This document shows positions 1-8,777 of a stretch of 9,241 bases of DNA, piece by piece (positions within the stretch are counted from its first letter, which is position 1; the number at the start of each line of letters is the position of its first letter). A model generated the notes under the pieces. The model did not search any database, was not told the origin of the DNA, and saw only the letters and a list, made by a program, of their open reading frames with translations. Origin of the DNA: Burkholderiales bacterium. GTDB lineage: Bacteria > Pseudomonadota > Gammaproteobacteria > Burkholderiales > SG8-41. The stretch is from positions 1-9,241 of the forward strand of contig JAIESJ010000259.1 in NCBI GenBank assembly GCA_019746155.1, read 5' to 3'. A program made the translations under genes and the position numbers.

Positions 1-45
1 CGGCTGGATCGAGTGCGCCAGAAACACCCACTCCTGACGCGCCAC
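1..45 (-). CDS. Possible 5' end of a further minus-strand gene (partial)
   Basis: Directly downstream of the xdhC-like stop codon, a minus-strand frame opens with GTG at 45-43 and stays open for 15 codons to the window edge. It reads VARQEWVFLAHSIQP, with mostly G or C in third codon positions as in the neighbouring genes. A competing ATG at 55-53 overlaps the xdhC stop as ATGA, but its frame has much poorer third-position GC. Too little is visible to recognise a family. If real, the gene is co-transcribed with the XdhC-like gene, with a gap of 6 bases. Confidence 0.3.
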   Translation of the reverse strand, partial: MARQEWVFLAHSIQP

Positions 46-51
46 CGGGAA

Positions 52-1059
52 TCATCCGCACGCCAGCGGATCGGTACGCACCGCGGCCGCGGCAGCCGGC
101 GCGCCCACGGCCGCGAGTGAAACGCCGCGCCGCACCGCCGTCATTTCGGCCAGCACCGATACCGCGATCTCGGGCGGGGTGCGGCTGCCGATCGGCAAGC
201 CCACCGGACCGCGCAGCCGCGCGATTTCTTCGGCAGCGAGGTCGAATTCCGCGAGCCGCCGGCGGCGCTTGTCGTTGTTGATTCTGGAGCCGATCGCGCC
301 GACATAGAACGCGGGCGACTTGAGCGCTTCCAGCAGCGCCATGTCGTCGAGCTTGGGATCGTGGGTGACCGCGACCACCGCGGTGTGGGCGTCCATGTTC
401 ATCGCCAGCACCACATCATCCGGCATGCCGCGGTTCAGCTCCACGCCCGGCACGCTCCAGCCGTTGGCGTACTCCTCGCGCGGATCGCACACCGTCACCT
501 GGTAATCGAGCGCCTGGGCCATTTGCGCAAGATAGCCCGACAGCTGGCCCGCGCCGATGATCAAAAGCCGCCAGCGCGGACCGTGGACGGTCTTGAGCAC
601 GGCACCATCGAATTCGAGCACGTCCGACCATTTGGCGGGCGTCAGCGCGCTCGCGCCGCTTTTGAGATCGAGCGTGCGCGCAACCAGTTCGTGGCGTTCG
701 ACGGTTTCAAGCAGCTGACTCAGTCCGGAGCGCGCCGACAAGGGTTCAAGCACGATCTGCAGGGTGCCGCCGCAGGGCAGCCCGAAACGCTCGGCCTGCT
801 CCTTGGTAACGCCATAGGTCACGACCTCGGGCTTGCCGCCGGCAAGCTCACGGGCGCGTACGCGCCCGATGAGATCGTCCTCGACACAGCCGCCCGATAC
901 CGACCCCGTTACCAAGCCGTCGTCACGAATCGCCAGCATCGCGCCTATGGGGCGCGGTGCCGACCCCCAGGTCTTCACTACCGTCGCAAGCGTGGCTTTG
1001 CGGCCGGCGGCAAGCCACGCCGCCGCGCTCTTGATCACTTCGGTATCGACGCTGTCCAA
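52..1059 (-). CDS. xdhC: XdhC/CoxI family molybdenum-enzyme maturation protein
   Basis: The product has 335 residues and the two-domain layout of the XdhC/CoxI family. The N-terminal domain shows SGGCVE (55-60) and GLPCGG (93-98). The C-terminal Rossmann-type domain shows LLIIGAGQLS (165-174), THDPKLDD (232-239), GAIGSR (254-259) and GLPIGSRTPPEIAVS (287-301). XdhC of Rhodobacter is known to bind molybdenum cofactor and help its sulfuration before insertion into xanthine dehydrogenase, and CoxF/CoxI of cox clusters are relatives. By context this protein probably matures the CoxSLM-type enzyme encoded on the other strand, which is an inference. The start is TTG, preceded by a TGGAGG ribosome binding site with 5-base spacing; the next in-frame ATG (Met41) lies inside the conserved domain. 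The family is certain, but whether it acts as CoxF, CoxI or XdhC is not. Confidence 0.93.
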   Translation of the reverse strand: MDSVDTEVIKSAAAWLAAGRKATLATVVKTWGSAPRPIGAMLAIRDDGLVTGSVSGGCVEDDLIGRVRARELAGGKPEVVTYGVTKEQAERFGLPCGGTLQIVLEPLSARSGLSQLLETVERHELVARTLDLKSGASALTPAKWSDVLEFDGAVLKTVHGPRWRLLIIGAGQLSGYLAQMAQALDYQVTVCDPREEYANGWSVPGVELNRGMPDDVVLAMNMDAHTAVVAVTHDPKLDDMALLEALKSPAFYVGAIGSRINNDKRRRRLAEFDLAAEEIARLRGPVGLPIGSRTPPEIAVSVLAEMTAVRRGVSLAAVGAPAAAAAVRTDPLACG

Positions 1060-1064
1060 GATAG

Positions 1065-1070
1065 CCTCCA
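1065..1070 (-). promoter_or_regulatory. Ribosome binding site deciding the TTG start of xdhC
   Basis: On the minus strand this reads TGGAGG, an almost ideal Shine-Dalgarno sequence, 5 bases before TTG at 1059-1057. No ATG or GTG sits at suitable spacing, so the TTG start is well supported. Confidence 0.65.
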
Positions 1071-1163
1071 GAGAAATACGCTGCGATCGCCTTATCTTGT
1101 ATCCTGCCCCGGCGGACCGCCTACCGTCAACGCGAGGGGATTATTATATAGTGAACGGTAACG

Positions 1164-1191
1164 CGGCTGCCAAACCCGGGTTCGCCAGCCG
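1164..1191. promoter_or_regulatory. 28-base dyad, candidate operator or leader hairpin
   Basis: Outer arms CGGCTG (1164-1169) and CAGCCG (1186-1191) and an inner perfect palindrome AACCCGGGTT (1173-1182) share the same centre at 1177.5, so 12 of 14 symmetric positions pair. It lies between the AT-rich -10-like stretch and the ATG of the malonyl-CoA decarboxylase gene. That position fits a repressor site or a hairpin in the mRNA leader. No T-run follows, so it is not a typical terminator. The symmetry is directly visible; the role is inferred. Confidence 0.45.
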
Positions 1192-1237
1192 TAATGCTTC
1201 GCCCTCTCGGCGCGGGTTTGTTATCATCTGAGATCTC

Positions 1238-2575
1238 ATGAATGCCCCCTCTTTCCTCAAGCGCATCATCCGCTCGGTCGTTCACCCCAACGAGCGCGCC
1301 CGCGCCGACCGTAAGGCGAAGCAAGTCGTCGAACTCTACCATTCCCTGCTGTCCGAGCGCGGTGAAGTGTCGGGCGCGGCGCTGGCGCGGGAAGCGCTGG
1401 CCACCTATCAAAGCCTGCCCGAAACCGCGTTGCCGGCGCTGTTCGACCTGCTGGCCTCCGAATTCTCTCCCGACCCCGACGAACTCACCCGCGCCTGCCA
1501 GGACTATTGCGCGCAGCCGTCTTCGGACACCCTGATCAGGCTGTTTCAGCTGGTCGAACCGCCGCGGCAGGAACTGTTCCGGCGGCTCAACATGGCTCCC
1601 GGCGGCACCGCTGCCCTGGTCGGCATGCGGGAGCGGCTGCTGACCGCGCTGAAGGCCCATCCGGAATGGAAGGGTATCGACGCCGATCTCGCGCATCTGT
1701 TCAGCTCGTGGTTCAACCGCGGCTTTCTCACCCCGGAGCGGATCGACTGGCACACACCGGCGATTATCCTCGAAAAGCTCATCAAGTATGAGGCCGTCCA
1801 CGAAATCACGGGCTGGCGCGACCTGCAGCGGCGCCTGGAGGCCGACCGCCGCTGCTTCGCGTTCTTTCATCCGGCCTTGCCGGACGAACCGCTGATTTTC
1901 ATCGAGGTCGCGCTCACCAAAGGCATGAGCGACGCAGTGCAGCCCTTGCTCGACCTCGACTCGCCGGTGTCGGATCCGCAGGCGGCGAATACCGCGGTTT
2001 TTTATTCGATCACCAACTGTCAGCGGGGGCTGCGCGGCATCTCCTTCGGCAACCTCCTCATCAAGCAGGTGGCGCAGCAACTCGGACGGGAGTTCCCGCG
2101 CATCAAGACCTTCGCTACGCTGTCACCGGTGCCCGGCTTCCGCAACTGGCTCGCGGGCGCCACCGAACAGCTTGCCGCGATTCCGGCGGGCCGCAGCGCG
2201 CTCGACGAACTCAAGCGTCTGGAAGAGCCGGAATGGTTCAAGCAGACGAGCGCCGCCGAACGCATGCAAAAGCTGCTCATGCCGCTGTGCGCCTATTATC
2301 TCATCCACGCCAGGCAGAACGACGAGCCGGTGGACGGCGTGGCGCGGTTTCATCTCGGCAACGGTGCGCGGCTCGAGCGCCTGAACTGGCTCGCCGACAC
2401 CTCGAAGCACGGCATGCAGCACTCCGCCGGGCTGATGGTCAATTATCTGTATCGCCTGGACGACGTGGAAAACAATCACGAAATCTACGTCAAGGAGCAC
2501 CGTGTCGTCGCTTCGTCCAGACTAAAAAAACTCGCGCGCGAGTGCCCGCTATTGCGGCCGTCGGGCAAGCGTTGA
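1238..2575 (+). CDS. mcd: Malonyl-CoA decarboxylase
   Basis: The enzyme decarboxylates malonyl-CoA to acetyl-CoA and CO2; bacterial versions are also called MatA and typically serve malonate use. The product has 445 residues, near the usual length. A helical N-terminal domain covers roughly residues 1-165. The catalytic domain, of GNAT fold in this family, follows. Recognisable blocks are FYSITNCQRGLRGISFGN (255-272), TLSPVPGFRNWL (294-305) and FHLGNGARLERLNW (371-384), followed by SAGLMVNYLY (396-405). Ser296 and His372 align by motif with the catalytic Ser and His of human MLYCD. No targeting sequence is seen, so it should be cytosolic. The ATG start has only a weak ribosome binding site. 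No malonyl-CoA synthetase or malonate transporter gene is visible nearby. It is separated from coxS by 142 bases on the same strand, so it may be a separate transcription unit. Confidence 0.95.
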   Translation: MNAPSFLKRIIRSVVHPNERARADRKAKQVVELYHSLLSERGEVSGAALAREALATYQSLPETALPALFDLLASEFSPDPDELTRACQDYCAQPSSDTLIRLFQLVEPPRQELFRRLNMAPGGTAALVGMRERLLTALKAHPEWKGIDADLAHLFSSWFNRGFLTPERIDWHTPAIILEKLIKYEAVHEITGWRDLQRRLEADRRCFAFFHPALPDEPLIFIEVALTKGMSDAVQPLLDLDSPVSDPQAANTAVFYSITNCQRGLRGISFGNLLIKQVAQQLGREFPRIKTFATLSPVPGFRNWLAGATEQLAAIPAGRSALDELKRLEEPEWFKQTSAAERMQKLLMPLCAYYLIHARQNDEPVDGVARFHLGNGARLERLNWLADTSKHGMQHSAGLMVNYLYRLDDVENNHEIYVKEHRVVASSRLKKLARECPLLRPSGKR

Positions 2576-2604
2576 GCATCCTGCCGCAAGCCGGGCCATC
2601 ACGG

Positions 2605-2633
2605 TTGCGCCAGTCACAGGCCTGCGTTAGCAT
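2605..2633 (+). promoter_or_regulatory. Candidate promoter for the coxSLM operon
   Basis: In the 142-base gap after the malonyl-CoA decarboxylase gene, TTGCGC (2605-2610) and TAGCAT (2628-2633) are separated by 17 bases, a weak match to a housekeeping-sigma promoter. It is followed at once by the dyad GGGTTAAAACCC (2634-2645) and the motif AAACCCGGTTCCGCC (2640-2654). No hairpin with a T-run was found in this gap, so read-through from upstream cannot be excluded. Confidence 0.22.
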
Positions 2634-2717
2634 GGGTTAAAACCCGGTTCCGCCTTCCGCTTCGCCCCCCAGGCGCTGCACGCAGGCAAGAACCGTTCGC
2701 ACGATGTGGGGGAGATC

Positions 2718-3226
2718 ATGAACATCACCGTCTCTATGACTGTCAACGGCAAACCGGTCACGGCAGAGATCGATCCGCGCACGCTCCTGGCGCAGTTCAT
2801 CCGCGAAAACCTGCGTCTGACCGGCACTCACGTCGGGTGCGACACCGGTCAGTGCGGCGCCTGCACGGTGCACCTGAACGGTCATGCGGTGAAGGCGTGC
2901 AACATCCTCGCCGCGCAGGCACAGGGCGCAACGCTCCTCACCATCGAAGGGGTGCGCGGCGTCGACGGCGGGCTGCATCCCATGCAGGCCGCTTTTCGCG
3001 AGCACCACGGCTTGCAGTGCGGCTTCTGCACACCGGGCATGGTCATGAACGCAATCGATCTCGTGCAGCGCCATCTCCATCCCGCGGAAGAAGTCATCCG
3101 CGCCGGGCTCGACGGTAATCTGTGCCGCTGCACCGGGTACCACAACATCGTCAAGGCGGTGCAGGCTGCCGCAGCCCGGATGGCTGCGGACACTACCGCG
3201 GCGACGCTGAAGCAGGGAGGCCAGGC

Positions 3227-3230
<4 letters not shown>
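2718..3230 (+). CDS. coxS: Molybdenum hydroxylase small subunit, two 2Fe-2S clusters (CoxS-like)
   Basis: This electron-transfer subunit passes electrons from the molybdenum centre to FAD. The 170-residue product has all eight cluster cysteines: Cys41, Cys46, Cys49 and Cys61 in the plant-type ferredoxin domain (GCDTGQCGACTVHLNG), and Cys101, Cys104, Cys136 and Cys138 in the helical second domain (CGFC and CRCTGY). Length and order are those of the family. An in-frame GTG at 2706 would add four residues, but it has no ribosome binding site. The ATG at 2718 follows GGGGGAG with short 3-base spacing and begins at the usual MNITVSMTVNG. It is the first gene of the operon, and its stop overlaps the coxL start as ATGA, so the two are probably translationally coupled. 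Confidence 0.95.
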
Positions 3231-5602
<2,372 letters not shown>

Positions 5603-5613
5603 GAGGATCGGCC

Positions 5614-6417
5614 ATGTACGCATTCGCATACCATCGCCCCGCGACCCTCAAGCAAGCGGCATCGCTGCTGCGCAAGACCGAGGGGGCGAAGGCGCTGTCC
5701 GGCGGGCAAAGCCTGATCCCGGCCTTGAAAATGCGCCTCGCCGATCCGCCGGTGCTGGTCGATCTCGGCGGCATAGCGGAACTGCGCGGCATCCGGCTCG
5801 AAGGCACGACGCTCATCATCGGCGCCATGGCGCGCCACGCCGAAGTCGCCGCAGCGAAAGAGGTGATGACGGGCATACCGGCGCTCGCGCAGCTTGCCGC
5901 AGGCATCGGCGACCGCCAGGTGCGGAACCTCGGCACGCTCGGCGGCGCACTCGCCAACAACGACCCGGCCGCCGACTATCCGGCCGCGGTACTGGCGCTG
6001 GACGCCGTGATCCACACCAACAAGCGCGCAATTTCCGCCGACCGGTTTTTCAAGGGACTGATGGAAACCGCGCTCAAGCCCGACGAAATCATCACCGCAG
6101 TCGCCTTCCCGCTGCCCACGCGTGCCGCCTATGTGAAGTTCAGGAACCCTGCCTCGCGCTACGCCATCGTCGGCGTGTTCGTGGCGGAAACGGCAGGCCG
6201 GGTGCGCGTCGCGGTGACCGGCGCGGCAAGCTGCGTGTTCCGCGTGAAGCCGATGGAAAAGAAACTCGCCGGGAAATTCGCACCCGAGGCGATCGCCAAG
6301 GTGCGCGTGGCGGCCGACAAATTGAACTCCGACATCCATGCGAGCGCCGAGTACCGCTCGCACCTCATCACCGTCATCGCGCAACGCGCGGTGACAGCGG
6401 CGCTTTCCGGCAAGTAG
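5614..6417 (+). CDS. coxM: Molybdenum hydroxylase medium subunit, FAD-binding (CoxM-like)
   Basis: This flavoprotein subunit receives electrons from the CoxS clusters and reduces the final acceptor. The product has 267 residues, at the short end of the usual range. It shows the two FAD-binding signatures of the family: SGGQSLIP (29-36) and RNLGTLGGALANNDPAADYP (104-123). The C-terminal CO dehydrogenase flavoprotein domain fills about residues 160-265. The ATG has an ideal AGGAGG (5601-5606) with 7-base spacing and lies 11 bases after the coxL stop, so it is clearly in the same operon. The open frame extends further upstream, but only as a shadow of coxL. The order small-large-medium is the one reported for form II operons; form I operons run medium-small-large. 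Confidence 0.95.
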   Translation: MYAFAYHRPATLKQAASLLRKTEGAKALSGGQSLIPALKMRLADPPVLVDLGGIAELRGIRLEGTTLIIGAMARHAEVAAAKEVMTGIPALAQLAAGIGDRQVRNLGTLGGALANNDPAADYPAAVLALDAVIHTNKRAISADRFFKGLMETALKPDEIITAVAFPLPTRAAYVKFRNPASRYAIVGVFVAETAGRVRVAVTGAASCVFRVKPMEKKLAGKFAPEAIAKVRVAADKLNSDIHASAEYRSHLITVIAQRAVTAALSGK

Positions 6418-6425
6418 AATCATTT

Positions 6426-6539
6426 GCCACAGAGGATACAGAGAACACAGAGAACGAATGACCAACACCGAACAGCATGATCCACGACACCTTGCCTCAT
6501 ATCAGGTTTTTTCTCTGTGACCTCTGTGTTCTCCGTGGC
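6426..6539. repeat. Inverted pair of 3x9-base CACAGAG repeats between coxM and coxD
   Basis: The left arm (6426-6453) contains three tandem 9-mers of the type CACAGAGAA (6428-6454). The right arm (6512-6539) is their imperfect reverse complement, with 23 of 28 positions matching. The 58-base space between the arms holds no gene. The element fills most of the 137-base coxM-coxD gap. Transcribed, it could fold into a long imperfect stem inside the operon mRNA. Because the unit is nine bases, frames reading through it yield TEDTENTE-like peptides, which end spurious reading frames on both strands here. Similar repeats are scattered in many proteobacterial genomes as far as I recall. No transposase or clear target duplication is seen. 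Confidence 0.85.
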
Positions 6540-6554
6540 TAAAGGTTTGTAGTC

Positions 6555-7523
6555 GTGCCCACGGCATTCCCTGATTCCATCGACGCAACACTCGCCTTGC
6601 TCGCGGCGCACGATTACGTCGCCGAGCGCAGCCTTGCGACCGCGCTGTTTCTCGCGCTGCGCATGCAGCGGCCGCTGTTTCTCGAAGGCGAAGCGGGCGT
6701 AGGTAAGACCGAAGTCGCCAAGGTCATGGCGCGCGCGCTCGACCGCAAGCTGGTGCGCCTGCAGTGCTATGAGGGGCTCGACATCGCCTCCGCGGTCTAT
6801 GAATGGAATTACCCGCGGCAAATGCTCGAAATCAGATTGGCAGAAGCAGCCAATCTGATTAAAGATAACAAAGAGACGAATACATTCCCCCGGCAAACAC
6901 CGGGGCACGTGCGGCGCGCACACGGGGATGAGCTGAGGCAAGGCATATTCTCGGAGAAATTCCTGATCGAAAGGCCGCTGCTTCAGGCGCTTCGCGGTGG
7001 CGAAGCGCCTCCGGTATTGCTGATCGACGAGCTTGATCGCACCGACGAACCGTTCGAGGCCTATCTGCTGGAAGTGCTGTCCGACTGGCAGGTGAGCATT
7101 CCGGAAATCGGCACCATCAAGGCGCAAGAGCCGCCGGTCGTCGTCATCACCTCCAACCGCACGCGCGAAATCCACGACGCGGTGAAGCGCCGCTGCCTGT
7201 ATCACTGGGTGAATTATCCCGATGCGGCGCGCGAGCTGGCGATCCTCGCCCGCAAGGCACCCGAAGCACCGCACCGGCTGTCTCAGGAAGTCGTTGTTTT
7301 TGTTAATAAATTACGCGGCATGGACCTTTTCAAGCTGCCCGGTGTGGCGGAGACCATAGACTGGGCCAAGGCACTGACCGCATTGAACGCGCTCGCACTC
7401 GATCCCGATACCGTCAACGACACGCTGGGCGTGCTGCTCAAGTACCAGGACGACATCGCGAAAATCCAGGGTAGCGCAGCGGCCGCCATTCTCAGGCAGG
7501 TGAAAATCGAACTCGCCGCCTGA
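6555..7523 (+). CDS. coxD: MoxR-type AAA+ ATPase (CoxD-like)
   Basis: CoxD is a chaperone-like ATPase needed in Oligotropha to build the active metal-sulfur centre of CO dehydrogenase; relatives pair with a VWA protein. The product has 322 residues. Walker A is GEAGVGKT (45-52), Walker B with the family block is LLIDELDRTDEPFE (155-168), sensor 1 is TSNRTRE with Asn201, and KRRC (211-214) holds the likely arginine finger. The start is GTG at 6555 with AAAGG nine bases upstream, right at the edge of the repeat; the first in-frame ATG is Met37, inside the ATPase core. Residues 100-124, between AEAA and DELRQGIFSEKF, look about 20 residues longer than in CoxD proteins I remember. They are encoded by unusually AT-rich DNA with a perfect palindrome. 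The frame stays open, so the protein is probably made, although activity is uncertain. Confidence 0.93.
   Translation: MPTAFPDSIDATLALLAAHDYVAERSLATALFLALRMQRPLFLEGEAGVGKTEVAKVMARALDRKLVRLQCYEGLDIASAVYEWNYPRQMLEIRLAEAANLIKDNKETNTFPRQTPGHVRRAHGDELRQGIFSEKFLIERPLLQALRGGEAPPVLLIDELDRTDEPFEAYLLEVLSDWQVSIPEIGTIKAQEPPVVVITSNRTREIHDAVKRRCLYHWVNYPDAARELAILARKAPEAPHRLSQEVVVFVNKLRGMDLFKLPGVAETIDWAKALTALNALALDPDTVNDTLGVLLKYQDDIAKIQGSAAAAILRQVKIELAA
6830..6860. repeat. Perfect 12-base palindrome inside coxD
   Basis: AATCAGATTGGC (6830-6841) and GCCAATCTGATT (6849-6860) are exact reverse complements around a 7-base loop. They lie in a local AT-rich patch continuing to about 6886, in an otherwise GC-rich gene. 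The left arm encodes the conserved IRLA using AGA and TTG, codons that are rare elsewhere in this gene. The right arm opens the atypical segment. There is no T-run after the hairpin, so a terminator is unlikely. Confidence 0.8.
6888..6905. repeat. Second short hairpin in the atypical coxD segment
   Basis: CCCCGG (6888-6893) and CCGGGG (6900-6905) are reverse complements with a 6-base loop. It lies 27 bases after the larger palindrome and within the stretch that encodes the extra residues. On its own it could be chance in GC-rich DNA; the pairing with the first hairpin makes it worth marking. Confidence 0.45.
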
Positions 7524-7528
7524 AAATA

Positions 7529-7577
7529 GTGAAGGGTGAAGGGTGAAGGGTGAAGGGTGAAGGGTGAAGGGTGAAGG
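7529..7577 (+). repeat. Seven perfect tandem GTGAAGG heptamers at the coxD-coxE junction
   Basis: Seven exact copies of GTGAAGG fill the gap from 5 bases after the coxD stop into the start of coxE. Every copy contains a GTG codon and a GAAGG that resembles a ribosome binding site. Because seven is not a multiple of three, successive GTGs fall in all three frames, and each frame meets a TGA within 21 bases while inside the array. Only the last copies can start a protein that leaves the array. Simple heptamer arrays expand and contract by slippage, so copy number probably varies among strains. Confidence 0.97.
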
Positions 7578-8739
7578 GGGCAAGCTCGCCGAGAACGTGA
7601 TGCACTTCGTGCGCGTGCTGCGCGGCGCGGGACTGCCCGTCGGTCCCGACCGCGTGATCGACGCGCTGCGCGCGCTTGAAATCGCGGGCGTGGCGCGCCG
7701 CGATGATTTCTACTGGACGCTGGCAGCAGTCTTCATCGACCGCCACGAGCAAATGGCGCTGTTCGATCAGGCGTTTCACATCTTCTGGCGCGACCCGCGG
7801 TTGCTCGAGCGCGTCATGCAGCTCATGCTGCCGCAAGTCTATGGGCGCGGCGCCGAACCGAAACCGCCACTCAGCGAGCGCGTGGCGGCAGCGCTGCTGC
7901 CGCGGCGTCCGGCCCACGACGACGGTGCGCCGCAACGGCAGGTCGAGATCGATGCCGCACTCACCTTCTCGCCGCGCGAAGTGCTGCAGACCAAGGACTT
8001 CGAATCGATGTCGCCGGCTGAACTTGCCGAAGCGCGCGCTGCGATCGCGCGCATGCGCATGGCGCTGCGCGAGGCGCCGACGCGGCGTTTCCGCGGCGAT
8101 GCACGCGGACCCCGCACCGATCTGCGCGCCAGCCTGCGCGCCGCCTTGCGCGGCGACAGCGCCATCATTCCCCTCAAACGCCGTATCGCGACCCGGCGCG
8201 CGCCGCCGCTGGTCGCGCTTGCCGACATTTCGGGCTCGATGAGCGGCTACACGCGCATGCTGCTCGTGTTCCTGCACGCGCTCGCCAACGATCGCGACCG
8301 CGTGCACGTGCTGACCTTCGGCACGCGGCTCACCAACATCACGCGGCAGCTGCGCCACGTCGACGTCGACGCCGCGCTCGCGCACGTGGGCCGGACGGTG
8401 CAGGACTGGTCCGGCGGCACGCGCATCGGCGCCTGCCTGGCGGAATTCAACCGGCGCTGGTCGCGGCGTCTGCTCGGCCAGGGCGCGGTCGTGCTGTTGA
8501 TTTCCGACGGCCTCGATCGCGACGCCGGCACGGGACTGGCGCAGGAAATGGAGCGTCTGCACAAGTCGTGCCGCCGGCTGATCTGGTTGAACCCCCTGCT
8601 GCGCTACGCGGGATTCGAGGCGAAACCCGCCGGCGTGCGCGCGATGTTACCGCACGTCGATGATTTCCTGCCGGTACACAATCTGAAGAGCCTCGCACAG
8701 CTGGCATCCGCGCTGGCTGGTCCCCGATGCATCCGGTAA
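7564..8739 (+). CDS. coxE: VWA-domain protein, partner of CoxD (CoxE-like)
   Basis: CoxE proteins work with the CoxD ATPase in activating CO-dehydrogenase-type enzymes. The product is up to 391 residues. The N-terminal region (about 7-200) begins with the family's LAENVMHFVRVLRGAGLPVGP, and a von Willebrand factor A domain follows from about 215. Its metal-binding site (MIDAS) is intact: DISGS (221-225), Thr286 in SGGTRIG and Asp315 in SDGLDRD. No membrane segment is evident. The start is the doubtful part. GTG at 7564 lies in the sixth heptamer, with GAAGG of the fourth heptamer 7 bases upstream, and keeps the whole conserved N-terminus. GTG 7597 or ATG 7600 would remove LAENV and have no good ribosome binding site. 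An in-frame TGA at 7558-7560 rules out earlier starts. The array separates it from the coxD stop by 40 bases. Confidence 0.92.
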   Translation: MKGEGGKLAENVMHFVRVLRGAGLPVGPDRVIDALRALEIAGVARRDDFYWTLAAVFIDRHEQMALFDQAFHIFWRDPRLLERVMQLMLPQVYGRGAEPKPPLSERVAAALLPRRPAHDDGAPQRQVEIDAALTFSPREVLQTKDFESMSPAELAEARAAIARMRMALREAPTRRFRGDARGPRTDLRASLRAALRGDSAIIPLKRRIATRRAPPLVALADISGSMSGYTRMLLVFLHALANDRDRVHVLTFGTRLTNITRQLRHVDVDAALAHVGRTVQDWSGGTRIGACLAEFNRRWSRRLLGQGAVVLLISDGLDRDAGTGLAQEMERLHKSCRRLIWLNPLLRYAGFEAKPAGVRAMLPHVDDFLPVHNLKSLAQLASALAGPRCIR

Positions 8740-8777
8740 GATGGCGCGACGATCGCTACACGAACAGGACAACCGCA

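Larger units (their letters stand above)
1060..1237. promoter_or_regulatory. Divergent intergenic region between xdhC and the malonyl-CoA decarboxylase gene
   Basis: This 178-base stretch must hold promoters for both outward genes. For the rightward gene, AT-rich TATTATATAGT (1142-1152) and TATCAT (1222-1227) are candidate -10 boxes, neither with a good -35. For the leftward gene a TTGACG (minus strand, 1130-1125) resembles a -35, but no well-spaced -10 follows. A short palindrome GGCGGACCGCC lies at 1111-1121 and a larger dyad at 1164-1191. The ribosome binding site before the rightward ATG is weak (TGAGA). Promoter positions are guesses. Confidence 0.4.

Noticed and set aside
1127..2080. 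317-codon minus-strand open frame across the malonyl-CoA decarboxylase gene
   Set aside because: It overlaps a clearly recognised gene and its own translation has no domain features; GC-rich antisense artefact.
2576..2717. Rho-independent terminator after the malonyl-CoA decarboxylase gene
   Set aside because: The only dyad, GGGTTAAAACCC, has a short stem with no following T-run.
6426..6539. Insertion sequence remnant
   Set aside because: The inverted arms suggest terminal repeats, but the arms are internally repetitive, the interior is only 58 bases without coding capacity, and no target-site duplication is evident.
6420..7274. 284-codon minus-strand open frame ending in LCVLCILCGK
   Set aside because: It is antisense to coxD, and its C-terminus is simply the CACAGAG repeat read in reverse, a common source of false proteins.
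7529..7577. CRISPR-like repeat
   Set aside because: The units are seven bases, directly adjacent and without spacers, so this is a simple tandem repeat.
7492..8562. 356-codon minus-strand open frame with repeated SPFTLHP
   Set aside because: The SPFTLHP peptides are the GTGAAGG heptamers read on the other strand, and the rest is a shadow of coxE.
8727..8777. Upstream ATG for coxG giving 17 extra residues
   Set aside because: It overlaps the end of coxE, has no good ribosome binding site, and adds MHPVRWRDDRYTNRTTA, which is unlike the family N-terminus. The ATG at 8778 has AGGA at good spacing.
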